Assembly (NCBI RefSeq): GCF_018130955.1
Contig: NZ_JAFCJM010000008.1
Location: 1 to 64,000 of the forward strand
DNA: 64,000 bases
Reading direction: 5' to 3'
Source: Bradyrhizobium liaoningense
GTDB taxonomy: Bacteria; Pseudomonadota; Alphaproteobacteria; Rhizobiales; Xanthobacteraceae
The notes under the pieces were generated by a model. It had not been told where the DNA came from. It saw nothing but the letters and a program-made list of their open reading frames with translations, and searched no databases. Shown piece by piece: positions 18,996 through 26,974 of this stretch. The position numbers and the translations under genes were made by a program. Positions within the stretch are counted from its first letter, which is position 1, and the number at the start of each line of letters is the position of its first letter.

Positions 18996-19394
18996 ATGAG
19001 AAACCGAGGCCGAAAATCGATCGCATCGCTGACGACACCGCGTCCAACCGGCAAGTCACCGCGATTGAATCCGCCCGCATGTCTGACGACCGCCGAGCGC
19101 GCATTGTTCGTTGAGCTGATCGAGTCGACGGACGAAAGACATTTCGTCAAGAGCGATTTGCCGACGCTGACCTGCTACGTGGAGGTCGTCGCACTGGCGC
19201 AAAGTCTGGCTCACAAGTCGAAGCAGCGTGCGGAGTGGCGCGAGGCTGTCAAGCTGCAAATGGCATTGGCGCGATCGTTGCGGCTCACGGTGCAGTCTCG
19301 CACCGATCCGAAAACGATCGGCAGGCGCATGCCTGACGTGATCCTTGAACGGCCGTGGGAAGATGACGACATGAGCCCGCGCCATGACAACTGA
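18996..19394 (+). CDS. Phage terminase small subunit-like protein (P27 type)
   Basis: The 132-residue protein opens with RNRGRKS and a Pro-rich linker, then LTTAERALFVELIESTDERH and SDLPTLTCYVEVVALAQSL, and later ARSLRLTVQSRTDPKTIG. This order is typical of P27-family small terminases, which bind packaging sites and guide the large terminase. AAAGG lies upstream of ATG 18996. No large terminase, portal or capsid gene follows. Assignment is by overall pattern. Confidence 0.65.
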   Translation: MRNRGRKSIASLTTPRPTGKSPRLNPPACLTTAERALFVELIESTDERHFVKSDLPTLTCYVEVVALAQSLAHKSKQRAEWREAVKLQMALARSLRLTVQSRTDPKTIGRRMPDVILERPWEDDDMSPRHDN

Positions 19395-19575
19395 TCGCAA
19401 GGCCAAGTTCTTCGCGCTGATCGCGCGCGCCAATCGCATCGGCGCGCTGTTGCCGACGAACATCGAGGACATCGATGTCGACGATCCCGTTGTCATTGCC
19501 GAGCTGAGGGTGATCTTGGCCGAGTTCAACGCGGCGCTTGCGGCCATCGCGGCGTTTCCGCCCGGCGCGGCCTGA
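19384..19575 (+). CDS. Small hypothetical protein
   Basis: A 63-residue helical protein (KFFALIARANRIGALLPTNI...) that overlaps the terminase gene by 11 bases, suggesting translational coupling. No domain is recognised. Confidence 0.5.
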   Translation: MTTDRKAKFFALIARANRIGALLPTNIEDIDVDDPVVIAELRVILAEFNAALAAIAAFPPGAA

Positions 19576-19614
19576 ATAAATAGGAACGTCCGCTGAGCAT
19601 GACACTTGCCGTTC

Positions 19615-19803
19615 ATGCATACCGCGCGCGAGCTGTTCGCCCGCGCCGCAGACCTAGAGCGGCGCGCTAAACAGGCGATTGATCCGTCGACGACGCTGAC
19701 GTTGCTCGCAGCTGCGCAGAACTTGCGGCGGGTCGCGGCGCGGCTGAAGCGGATAGAGGACGATCCGATATTCCGGATGTATGTTGGGCGGCGTGAGGAT
19801 TGA
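19615..19803 (+). CDS. Small hypothetical protein
   Basis: A 62-residue helical, basic protein (HTARELFARAADLERRAKQA...IFRMYVGRRED). It starts 40 bases after the preceding gene and closes the satellite-like gene run. A TTG at 19606 is an alternative start. Function unknown. Confidence 0.5.
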   Translation: MHTARELFARAADLERRAKQAIDPSTTLTLLAAAQNLRRVAARLKRIEDDPIFRMYVGRRED

Positions 19804-19869
19804 GCCGGATGGCGGTTTGGCTTGGCCGTTTGATGGCTTTGTGAAATCATCAAGACGGAAAAGGAAATG

Positions 19870-20325
19870 ATGAGCACCACAGAAGATAAATATCCTCGGG
19901 GCACTGCGGTTCATGAGGCTGGTCATGCCGTCGTCGCATGGTCGCTTGATTTGCCAGTCGGCGCGATCTGGGTCAGTGCCGATGATGCGAGTGGCGGCGC
20001 GCAGATCGGTCGGGCGGATCACCTCAAGCTCGAAGAGCAAATTGCCGTCCGTTGCGCGGGCGGCATTGCGGAGGAGGTCTTTGAATGCTCAAACCATGAA
20101 TTCGCAACATTCAACGACAACGTGGCCATCATGGCATTACTCGACGAACACGGGGTCACCGAGGAGAACGGCGGCGCGGCCATACGAGCACAGGGCTATG
20201 ACATTGCGGCGGCCAAGCTGGGGGTGAACCGGGCTAAGGTGCTGGCTTTAATCGAGCAACTTGTGGAGCACGGCAGAGTGGAGCCCGCTGCTTTCCTAAT
20301 CCTGATGAACGATCCCCATCTTTAG
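19870..20325 (+). CDS. Stand-alone M41-like metallopeptidase domain protein
   Basis: The 151-residue protein has a zinc-binding HEAGH motif near residue 15 (TAVHEAGHAVVAWSLDLPVG) and IAVRCAGGIAEEVFE, which resembles the LAGRAAEE segment of the FtsH peptidase domain. The AAA ATPase and membrane parts of FtsH are absent. AAAAGGA precedes ATG 19870 (ATG 19867 also possible). Such orphan M41-like proteins occur in rhizobial accessory DNA. Activity is not proven. Confidence 0.65.
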   Translation: MSTTEDKYPRGTAVHEAGHAVVAWSLDLPVGAIWVSADDASGGAQIGRADHLKLEEQIAVRCAGGIAEEVFECSNHEFATFNDNVAIMALLDEHGVTEENGGAAIRAQGYDIAAAKLGVNRAKVLALIEQLVEHGRVEPAAFLILMNDPHL

Positions 20326-20333
20326 AGTCACAT

Positions 20334-20475
20334 TCACCGCCGATCCCGACCCGCCCGCTCCGCCGCATTCATCGTCGTGTAGGCCTTCGCCAACGCTTCC
20401 TCGCCGTGCTTCTGCTTGAACGCGGTCGACGTGGATGCTGTAGTCGCGGACGCCAATGACGCGTTTGGTGAGCAT
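20334..20475 (-). pseudogene. Small gene with an apparent one-base insertion
   Basis: From ATG 20475 on the minus strand the frame reads MLTKRVIGVRDYSIHVD. In the next frame the sequence continues as FKQKHGEEALAKAYTTMNAA and ERAGRDRR with a stop at 20334. The two halves join if one C is removed near 20424. The joined protein would be about 46 residues. No family is recognised, and the frameshift reading is an inference. Confidence 0.4.
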
Positions 20476-20484
20476 TCAGGCCAC

Positions 20485-20697
20485 TCACCCTAGCTCCGCT
20501 AGAATCCGGTCGCGTTCCTGCTCGTGGAGCCTTTGCGTCTGTCGCATGGTGTAGAGCACGGCCAGAGCGCCGGTCGTGTCGTGGCCATCACGATCCAACT
20601 CGGCGACCAACGCCTCTTGTTTTGCAAGATGGGCTTCGCCTTTCGCCACGTGGCGCTCGGCAATCGCGAGGTGTTGCAGGAGAAGGTCGCGGTTCAT
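20485..20697 (-). CDS. Small helical hypothetical protein
   Basis: A 70-residue, His/Glu-rich helical protein (LLLQHLAIAERHVAKGEAHL). AGAAGG lies upstream of ATG 20697. No domain is recognised. Confidence 0.6.
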   Translation of the reverse strand: MNRDLLLQHLAIAERHVAKGEAHLAKQEALVAELDRDGHDTTGALAVLYTMRQTQRLHEQERDRILAELG

Positions 20698-20721
20698 GGC
20701 TTGCCTTCTGCCGTCGCTCTG

Positions 20722-20973
20722 TTAACTGCCCCGCAGCGGAATAGCTAGACGATCAGGACGGCTGATGTTTCCGGACTTCTCCCGCTTCATGTTCAAGGCC
20801 GCTGCGTGCTCTTCGCTGAGCTGGCGCTGAACCAAGCTAGCGGCCCAGCCCTCCGGGATGATGTCGAGCACCGCGCTTACGGCTTCATCCTGAGGCGTCG
20901 CGGCGAGCCAGATTTCGGGGACGCGATCGTCCGGTGTGACCCGGACCAAGCAGACTCCGGGCTTGCGTTGCAT
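20722..20973 (-). CDS. Hypothetical protein
   Basis: An 83-residue soluble protein starting MQRKPGVCLVRVTPDDRVPE, with TPQDEAVSAVLDIIPEGW in the middle. TAGGATC precedes its ATG at 20973. It lies in a minus-strand run of small unknown genes. Confidence 0.55.
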   Translation of the reverse strand: MQRKPGVCLVRVTPDDRVPEIWLAATPQDEAVSAVLDIIPEGWAASLVQRQLSEEHAAALNMKREKSGNISRPDRLAIPLRGS

Positions 20974-20988
20974 GATCCTACAAGTGCC

Positions 20989-21198
20989 TCAGCTGGGTTT
21001 AGTTTCTTGAAACTGCGCCCACCCGCGATCGGAGATGCGGTAAAGCCCTTGGACGCCCGTGGTGTCCGGCCCCTCGATCAGCCCGCTCTCGATCTGCTGC
21101 GCCAGCAAGGCCCGGAGTTGGCTGGCGCCGCCAATCTGGCCGTTGAGCGCAAAGTGCACCTTCGCGATATCACCCCAGCGCAGATAGCGTTCGTTCAT
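20989..21198 (-). CDS. Hypothetical protein, winged-helix-like
   Basis: The 69-residue protein includes IGGASQLRALLAQQIESGLI and VQGLYRISDRGWAQF, a pattern compatible with a small winged helix. AAAAGGAT precedes ATG 21198, which favours this start over one 90 bases upstream. DNA binding is only a possibility. Confidence 0.55.
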   Translation of the reverse strand: MNERYLRWGDIAKVHFALNGQIGGASQLRALLAQQIESGLIEGPDTTGVQGLYRISDRGWAQFQETKPS

Positions 21199-21555
21199 TG
21201 GTTGATCCTTTTCGTGAACGGCACCCGTCGACGTTAGCGCTAGGCCGTCCCGGACGTCGAGACCATTGCGCGGCTCGCCGGGGCTCAATTGCGCGGATCG
21301 GGGTCATGAGAGCGCTTAACCGTGGCAAGGCGGCGCGCGGTGGCACGGCGCAAGATAGCGCGGGTCTACAGGATCGTTCGGTAGCAAGGGGCCGCCTCGT
21401 AGCGACCCCTGGCGGTCGAAATGCTTGTTCGGAATGAAATGTCCAGCCCCGGCAACGCCTAGCTTTGGTGTCTGCCGCCGGTTCGATCACTCTCGGGAGA
21501 CTACTGGTCGTAGCATCATCTCCTGAATTTCGACCAGCCCCGCGCGCCTGCACGA
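21199..21555. other. Gap with a possible gene remnant
   Basis: No intact gene is evident in these 357 bases. A plus-strand stretch at about 21292-21340 encodes ARIGVMRALNRGK, which recalls the C-terminus of a small protein family common in Bradyrhizobium whose N-terminus is also seen degraded at 28667. Upstream coding sequence for it is missing. Confidence 0.35.
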
Positions 21556-21792
21556 TCAGATTTTGCGTCGCCACGACCAGCTGAGCCATCGATCTCGTCG
21601 GCGCGCATCCCTGTGCGGCTTGTTGCCGACCCGGCGCTGCGATTGGCCGTCCAGCTCGCGTAGCCGGTCGATCTGCATTCGGAGGAGCGCCGGTAGCTCA
21701 GGCTCGTCTCTCAGGTATGCTCGTAGTCGTTCGCCAATCTCTTGAGAGATTGCCCGGCTGTGTACATGGTCGATATCGATGCGGTTTCGCAT
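21556..21792 (-). CDS. Hypothetical protein
   Basis: A 78-residue protein beginning MRNRIDIDHVHSRAISQEIG with a very basic, Trp-containing end (RDARRRDRWLSWSWRRKI). ATG 21792 is preferred because GAAGG lies before it; the same frame is open further upstream. Function unknown. Confidence 0.5.
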   Translation of the reverse strand: MRNRIDIDHVHSRAISQEIGERLRAYLRDEPELPALLRMQIDRLRELDGQSQRRVGNKPHRDARRRDRWLSWSWRRKI

Positions 21793-21997
21793 AACGGAAC
21801 CTTCGTTCCGGAGAAACCCCGCCCACAAACCATTGATTTCATCAATCCCACCGGACCACGCACGCGCCAATGCAGGTTCGCGGAATGGAGACCGCCGCCT
21901 TTGGCTATCTGCGCGCGCGCTGTTTTGATCAGCGGGTCCGGAGGACCTTTGGCTATCCGCGACATGCGCCGTTCTCTGTTGGCGGCGAGCGGCGGCC

Positions 21998-22294
21998 TCA
22001 AGCTCCAAAGTCGCGGCGGGGACTTTCGTTCCCCGGTTTCTCTATCGCGCTGTCCAAAGTGCGGTATCTTGCGAGACGCTCCTCGCGCTCTTCACCCAAC
22101 TGGTCTAGCCGGTGCAGATACACCAGCCCGGCCTTCTGCAGAGCAATAGGGTCTTGCTCGTCAGACTCGCAAAGATTGATGATGTACCGATGCAGCGCGA
22201 TACGCCGATCGTCGTCTTCCTCCACGTCTGTGTGGGCCATTAGATACGTGCTCCAAGCGGCAGCGCACGCACACTCTGCAGCATGAGAAGTCAT
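21998..22294 (-). CDS. Hypothetical protein
   Basis: A 98-residue acidic helical protein (HTDVEEDDDRRIALHRYIIN and YLHRLDQLGEEREERLARYR). GAAAGAAGGAG lies just before the ATG at 22294, a strong ribosome site. No family is recognised. Confidence 0.6.
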   Translation of the reverse strand: MTSHAAECACAAAWSTYLMAHTDVEEDDDRRIALHRYIINLCESDEQDPIALQKAGLVYLHRLDQLGEEREERLARYRTLDSAIEKPGNESPRRDFGA

Positions 22295-22449
22295 GGAATG
22301 ACTCCTTCTTTCAGAGGGACCTCAGCCGCCACTGTTTGTGGAGGAACAAACAGAAGCGCTCTTTTTCGTTCCGAAGGAACTCTCGGTACTGTCTGTATTT
22401 AGTGTCCTATGTTGAACCCGCTGGTGTCCTCGTTTGATGGATCGTCAGG

Positions 22450-22635
22450 ATGTACCGAATGGCCCCAGACTATCGAGCAGTCCCGGACTATCGACACCTG
22501 CAGCTAATATGCGAACGACAGGCCGTCGTTACGAGCACGGAGGAAGCCCGCAGGGCGCTGGAGGAGATGGCCGAGGAATATCGCAAGATGGCTGAGTTCC
22601 TAGAGCACAAACTACAGGAACAACAACGCCACTAG
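22450..22635 (+). CDS. Small hypothetical protein
   Basis: A 61-residue protein with STEEARRALEEMAEEYRKMA, a probable amphipathic helix. It is divergent from the gene ending at 21998. It resembles small helical proteins I have seen in Bradyrhizobium genomes, of unknown function. Confidence 0.5.
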   Translation: MYRMAPDYRAVPDYRHLQLICERQAVVTSTEEARRALEEMAEEYRKMAEFLEHKLQEQQRH

Positions 22636-22682
22636 GCCGCCTCACAGCACCGGGGACGGTCTCGTTCGCAGTGGAGCGAACG

Positions 22683-22856
22683 ATGGAAGCTTCGAGCGGC
22701 GATAAGTCGTCGCCTCAACAGGATCATGAAGACCGCCGCTGCCCTCGCTGCAACGCTCCGTCCCCTTGGCTCGCCACATTACTAGATACCCATAAGGGGA
22801 AGACGGTGCGCATTTTCAAATGCGGCGAATGTGGCAATCTCACTTGGGATGATTAA
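22683..22856 (+). CDS. Small zinc-ribbon protein
   Basis: The 57-residue product has CPRCNAPSPW and FKCGECGNLTW, two CxxC knuckles about 27 residues apart, a four-cysteine zinc ribbon. GGAG precedes ATG 22683; GTG 22671 is an alternative. Similar proteins are frequent in Bradyrhizobium and functionally unassigned. Confidence 0.65.
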   Translation: MEASSGDKSSPQQDHEDRRCPRCNAPSPWLATLLDTHKGKTVRIFKCGECGNLTWDD

Positions 22857-22899
22857 GGCCGCCTCAGCTGGCGGCATCTTTCGTTTTGAACGTCACCCG

Positions 22900-22939
22900 T
22901 TGGCCCATAGCGCCCAGACCGGGCCGTCTGCTCTTGGTC
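22900..22939 (+). repeat. Dispersed intergenic repeat, copy 1
   Basis: TTGGCCCATAGCGCCCAGAC followed by CGGGCCGTCTGCTCTTGGTC recurs at 26685-26725 with only a few differences. Both copies are noncoding and lie in the island. Confidence 0.7.
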
Positions 22940-22965
22940 TGCTTATTGAAGCGAAGCAGGACTGA

Positions 22966-23630
22966 TCATGCCGCCGCCCGATCTTCCTTCTCTGCCCCAC
23001 GCATCACGATCTTCAGCGCATCATCCGTCAATGGCCGCTGCAGCGCCTTCGCCTCATCCCACGGTGCGCGCATCCAGACGTCGCGCTCTTCATCGGTCGT
23101 CAGGATCACTGGCATCGCTTTGGCATGGATCGGCTCGACAACCGCGTTCGGCGATGTCGTCAGAAATCCGTAGACCTGATGCGGCCCCGGAATCGGCTTC
23201 GACTTGGTCCCGCGATCACCCTTGAAGGTGGTCCAGATGCCCGCGAACGCGAACAACGGCCGATCCTCATTGAGCGCGAACCACACCACGTCCTTCTTCT
23301 TGGTCTCAGGGTTCGGCTCCGGCGCGTACTCGGCGAAGCTGTTGGCGGGGACCACAGGCAGCGGGTCTCCGGCTTTAGCCAACCGCGCCAATGCGGCGAC
23401 GAGGTGTTGCGGATGTTGGTGACCGGCGGCCCGCCGGTGCGGGGCGGGGGCGGCATGCCCCAGCGCATCGTCTCCAGTTCAGTGCCTGTCTCAGTGTTGC
23501 GGATTACGGGAGCCGGATAGTCCGGGAAGACGCCAGGCATCGACGCGAGGTTGCCGACATAGCGGTTGATAACGCGAAAAAGCGTGCGGATTGCTTCTTG
23601 GTTCGTGGTGATGCTGTAAAGATTGTACAT
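22966..23630 (-). pseudogene. SRAP (YedK/HMCES-like) protein, frameshifted and lacking Cys2
   Basis: SRAP proteins shield abasic sites by crosslinking through Cys2. Here the protein begins MYNLYSITTNQEA, so Tyr replaces Cys2. The first frame runs through [13 protein letters not shown] and [10 protein letters not shown] to RCL. Near 23352-23357 the frame shifts, consistent with two extra bases (TG). The next frame continues [34 protein letters not shown] and [16 protein letters not shown] to a stop at 22966. The shape is otherwise full length (about 220 residues). Both defects point to decay. Confidence 0.85.
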
Positions 23631-23637
23631 TCACAGG

Positions 23638-24174
23638 TCATTTGACGACGAAGAGATCGTAAATGAGGTGGTCTCCGTTTTTGTACTCCACCATTTTTCC
23701 AATGGCCTGAACATCATTGAGCCAAGAATACTTCTCCGACTTCGTCTGGAATGTAGGAGCACTAACGAGGTAACATTCGTCGGCCTTTATCGGTTCGCCC
23801 TTGCGGAACCGATCTGCGCTTTCCTTATCGCAGTTCATCCTGCCATTGTAGCTCATGTAAATTGTTTCGTGCTCGTCGGTTTCGATAGTTACGCGAGCGT
23901 CTAATCGAAGCCGCATGGCATTGCTCGGGACTATCGTAATCCAATCGGCGGATGGGTCCACAATTCTCCCGCTAACCTTACCTCTTATCCATCCCCCTGT
24001 TTGGTCACGGGAGATCGCGAGAGTGGAGGCCGCGGCTAGAGCTGGGTCTTTCTGGATGTACACCGTCATCAGATACTCGGTACTGACAGACGTCGATTGC
24101 GCTATCGCTGGTGTTCCGGAGAGAAGGGTCGCCGTTGCCAGCGCTGCGAACCGTGAGCACAATAAACATGTCAT
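23638..24174 (-). CDS. Exported DUF3237 protein
   Basis: The 178-residue protein has a signal peptide (about 1-26, ending GTPAIAQ), followed by the DUF3237 fold: GKVSGRIVDPSADWITIVPS, RLDARVTIETDEHETIYMSY and SAPTFQTKSEKYSWLNDVQA. The family forms small beta-barrels of unknown function. Base composition is less GC-rich than the core genes, consistent with transfer. Confidence 0.8.
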   Translation of the reverse strand: MTCLLCSRFAALATATLLSGTPAIAQSTSVSTEYLMTVYIQKDPALAAASTLAISRDQTGGWIRGKVSGRIVDPSADWITIVPSNAMRLRLDARVTIETDEHETIYMSYNGRMNCDKESADRFRKGEPIKADECYLVSAPTFQTKSEKYSWLNDVQAIGKMVEYKNGDHLIYDLFVVK

Positions 24175-24213
24175 CGTTTCCTCCTTAGAACCTCACCTTC
24201 CCCCGTTTTGCCG

Positions 24214-24630
24214 TTATCTCACCGTTGAACGCTGCTCGCTACGGGATATCACCCACATTGCTTCACCTCTCCCCGGCCACCATGTCGACGCCGGATCACC
24301 CGCCGAAATCTTAGCCCGCCGTAGCGCCACCAGATGGCTTCGCTTGTACGGATAACCGCGCATCTCCGAGCAGTCCTTGCAGCGCATGTAGCGCTCAAGC
24401 TCATGGATCGGCGTCGCCTTCGGTCGCCGCACGATGTCGAGCGCAACGGTCTGGTTGGTATTGCAGCCGAGGCTGCGAACTTCGAGATAGAGATAGCCCG
24501 CATTAAGCGCGTCGCCCAGTGTCGGCGAGGGCTGCGCCGGATCCTTGAACGCGAGCATGCGCTTGGTCCACGCCTCGCAGGCGAGCTTGTCGGCTTGCTT
24601 GCGTGCCTCAGCGGCGCGTTCGGCCGCCAT
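24214..24630 (-). CDS. Hypothetical protein with cysteine pairs
   Basis: The 138-residue protein begins MAAERAAEARKQADKLACEA and contains LGCNTNQTVALDIVRRP and RYMRCKDCSEMRGYPYKRSH. The CKDC and a single upstream Cys resemble a partly degenerate zinc knuckle. Similar proteins are common in Bradyrhizobium. Start 24630 is chosen by similarity of pattern, because the frame is open further upstream. Confidence 0.55.
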   Translation of the reverse strand: MAAERAAEARKQADKLACEAWTKRMLAFKDPAQPSPTLGDALNAGYLYLEVRSLGCNTNQTVALDIVRRPKATPIHELERYMRCKDCSEMRGYPYKRSHLVALRRAKISAGDPASTWWPGRGEAMWVISRSEQRSTVR

Positions 24631-24917
24631 GCGGACCGACGTGCCGTAGAGGCTGTCGCGAGATTTGGTGCCCAGGGCGGGAAGAATGCGATGGCGGGTC
24701 GGCCGGGGCAAGCCGCTAGAACTTGAGGCCGATGCATAGGGGGCCACTAAGGGCACTGCTATGAGATGTCGGCAAGCTCAGGCCGCTAGGTCGGGTATTA
24801 GCAGTCCACTGGACATCGATCTCTGATCTTCCGACCAGCGCTTTTGACCCTGAGCGGAACTCGCATTGACCGCCAAAGCCGCGGTGAGGCTTTCTGACTC
24901 CACGCGGTTCGGGCTGC

Positions 24918-24923
24918 TATAAT
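24918..24923 (+). promoter_or_regulatory. Possible -10 element
   Basis: A perfect TATAAT lies 31 bases before the ATG of the binding-protein gene, unusual in this GC-rich sequence. TTTCTGAC about 20 bases upstream is a weak -35 candidate. Confidence 0.4.
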
Positions 24924-24953
24924 CTGGTGGTGGCCCCGCCGTTGGAGGACCAA

Positions 24954-25916
24954 ATGAGACGCCGCGATCTCATTGTATTTGTCGGTGCGGCGAGTGTTCT
25001 TGCGTCATTCGCCGCCGCGCAGCAGCCAAAAATGCCAACCATCGGCGTTCTTGTTGTCGGATCTCCCGCCTCGGAGCGCTTTTGGCGGCTCTTTCAGCAG
25101 GATATGCGCGAGCTCGGCTACATCGAGGGAAGAAACGTTCGATACGAATTTCGATCGGACGCGGGGCAGACAAGCCGGTTGCCCTCTTTGGCTGAGGAAC
25201 TGGTGCGGCTCAAGGTGGACCTGATTGTGGCCTGGTTCACGCCAGCAGCCCTCGCCGCCAGACAGGCAACTCAACAGATCCCGATCGTGATGGCACTGGT
25301 GGGCAATCCGGTCGAGACGGGGCTTGTCGCGAGCGTCGCCCAGCCGGGAGGCAATATCACCGGCATGGCGGCCATCGGTGCGGAACTGGCAGGCAAATTG
25401 GTTGATGTCGTCCGCGAACTGATTCCGGCATCGCATCGCATCGCGGCGCTGGCGAATGTACCAGATCCCTTTTCCAAGCCATTTTTGCAGCGGGTCGAGA
25501 GCGACGGGGCAGCTGCCGGGGTCATGATCAATCCCGTCATGATCCACAGCAGCGCCGAGCTTGACGCTGCCTTTTCGGCATTGGAGCAGGAGACTCCGGA
25601 CGCACTGATCGTCCAGCCCAGTTTGCCGATCCGGCGGGTTGCCGAACTGGCGGTCCGCTACCGGATTCCGGCGGTGTCCTTCGTTCGCGATTTCGCAGAT
25701 CTGGGCGGCCTGCTGAGCTATGGGTCCGACGAGGCCGATGCGTACCGGAAGGCCGCAACCTACGTCGATAAGATCCTGAAAGGCGCCAAGCCTGCCGACC
25801 TGCCTGTGCAGCAGCCAACGAAATTCGAGCTCGTGATCAACCTGAAGACAGCGAAGGCGCTCGGCCTTACCGTGCCGCAATCGTTCCTCATTCGCGCGGA
25901 CGAGGTGATCGAATGA
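24954..25916 (+). CDS. Orphan ABC transporter substrate-binding protein (TrpX-like)
   Basis: The 320-residue protein starts MRRRDLIVFVGAASVLASFA with cleavage near AAAQQ, an RRR-containing signal peptide. The body has the ABC_sub_bind pattern: TIGVLVVGSPASERFW, MRELGYIEGRNVRYEFR, ELVRLKVDLIVAW, VETGLVASVAQPGGNITG, and an end ALGLTVPQSFLIRADEVIE. Such proteins bind small aromatic or amino-acid ligands in the periplasm. No permease or ATPase gene is adjacent. GGAGGACCAA precedes ATG 24954. Confidence 0.88.
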   Translation: MRRRDLIVFVGAASVLASFAAAQQPKMPTIGVLVVGSPASERFWRLFQQDMRELGYIEGRNVRYEFRSDAGQTSRLPSLAEELVRLKVDLIVAWFTPAALAARQATQQIPIVMALVGNPVETGLVASVAQPGGNITGMAAIGAELAGKLVDVVRELIPASHRIAALANVPDPFSKPFLQRVESDGAAAGVMINPVMIHSSAELDAAFSALEQETPDALIVQPSLPIRRVAELAVRYRIPAVSFVRDFADLGGLLSYGSDEADAYRKAATYVDKILKGAKPADLPVQQPTKFELVINLKTAKALGLTVPQSFLIRADEVIE

Positions 25917-26145
25917 TCGAATAGGCTTTGCTTGCTGCGGCGCATGAGTCCGCAAGTGGCCCTGAGGCGAAGTCGCGCGGGAACCTACGGAGGTCCGCTG
26001 TCACGGGCGAAGCGGACTCACCAAGCAGGCAGTTTCGATCGCCGCTCTTGACCCAAAGCCGTCCTTGGCCATGGGCGTCGCTCGTGGTGCAGCATTCTGC
26101 TATTGTGGCTTTTTCATTGTTGCGTATTGGCCGAGGGAGCACGCG

Positions 26146-26637
26146 ATGCCAAATAGCAAGGAAATCGAGGCGAAGTCGCACAACCCGGTGCCGCAGGGCT
26201 ATGTGCTTGGTGCCGAAGAGGGCGAACACCTGATCCATTTTCGTGATGGTGGCAACATCTTCATCAAGGTCGACCCCGTAACGGGGTCCAATAATCTTGG
26301 CCTCGGCATTCAGCAGCTACCTAAGGGCTCAGGCATTCCGGTTCACCGACACCTCGACAGGGACGAAGCCTTCTACGTTCTGGAAGGCAGTGGCACGGTC
26401 ACACTCAACGATGTGTGTCACTCTTGCGAAAGAGGTGGAACGATTTTCATACCCAAGAACACGTGGCATGGTTTCAGTAGTCCAGATCAGGAACTGGTTC
26501 TACTGTGGATCATGGTGCCCCCAGGCCTCGACGGTTTCTTTCGCGAAACCTGCGGCCGACCCGGCGAACCGCGAAAGGAATTGACGCGGGAGCAGATCAA
26601 CGCGATCGCTCTCAAACATGGGCAAGAATTCAGGTAG
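26146..26637 (+). CDS. Cupin-domain protein
   Basis: The 163-residue protein contains the cupin motif 1, GSGIPVHRHLDRDEAFYVLE GSG, and motif 2, IFIPKNTWHGF, giving the usual metal-binding His and Glu residues. The fold is a small beta-barrel; the catalysed reaction is not apparent. GAGGGAG lies upstream of ATG 26146, and an earlier in-frame ATG lacks one. It stands alone in the island. Confidence 0.85.
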   Translation: MPNSKEIEAKSHNPVPQGYVLGAEEGEHLIHFRDGGNIFIKVDPVTGSNNLGLGIQQLPKGSGIPVHRHLDRDEAFYVLEGSGTVTLNDVCHSCERGGTIFIPKNTWHGFSSPDQELVLLWIMVPPGLDGFFRETCGRPGEPRKELTREQINAIALKHGQEFR

Positions 26638-26974
26638 GCGGGGCTCAAACATTTGCCCACAAGAGCTAAGCGCTGAGTCCGAAATTGGCCCATAGCGCCC
26701 AAACCCGGCCTTCTGCTCTTGGGTCCGGTTCTGAGGGGTAAGCGAACAGAGAACGCTGCCAACCGCTCAATCTCCTTTCGTGGCGCCGCTTCGCACGATC
26801 CTTTTGAGCGCCCCCAGGCGGCAACGGGTCGATCGTTGCCCGCAGGCAGATGCGTTCAGTGTGTGGGCCGCGACGTCGGAGCGATTGCACCACGTGCTAA
26901 AGCGTGACGGTGTGAGATGATCACGTGCCTGAGTTGGGCACGAGCTATCTCGAAGGGCGGCGTGATCTCTCACA
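26638..26974. other. Gene-free stretch with dispersed repeats
   Basis: This 337-base gap holds the second copy of the 22900 repeat (26685-26725). It also holds the unit GCTAAAGCGTGACGG (26896-26910) shared with 8351, and an imperfect inverted repeat around GTGAGATGATCACG and CGTGATCTCTCAC. I see no supported gene. Confidence 0.5.
26685..26725 (+). repeat. Dispersed intergenic repeat, copy 2
   Basis: It matches 22900-22939 almost base for base (TTGGCCCATAGCGCCC, then GGCC, then TCTGCTCTTGG). The two copies are 3.8 kb apart in the same orientation. Confidence 0.7.

Noticed and set aside
21198..21437. Plus-strand frame ending with RIGVMRALNRGK
   Set aside because: Only a short stretch recalls a known C-terminus; no start, ribosome site or upstream domain supports an intact gene, so it is noted only as a possible remnant.
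26666..26973. Minus-strand open frames in the gap before the HEPN gene
   Set aside because: They run through dispersed repeats and have no ribosome sites or recognisable domains.
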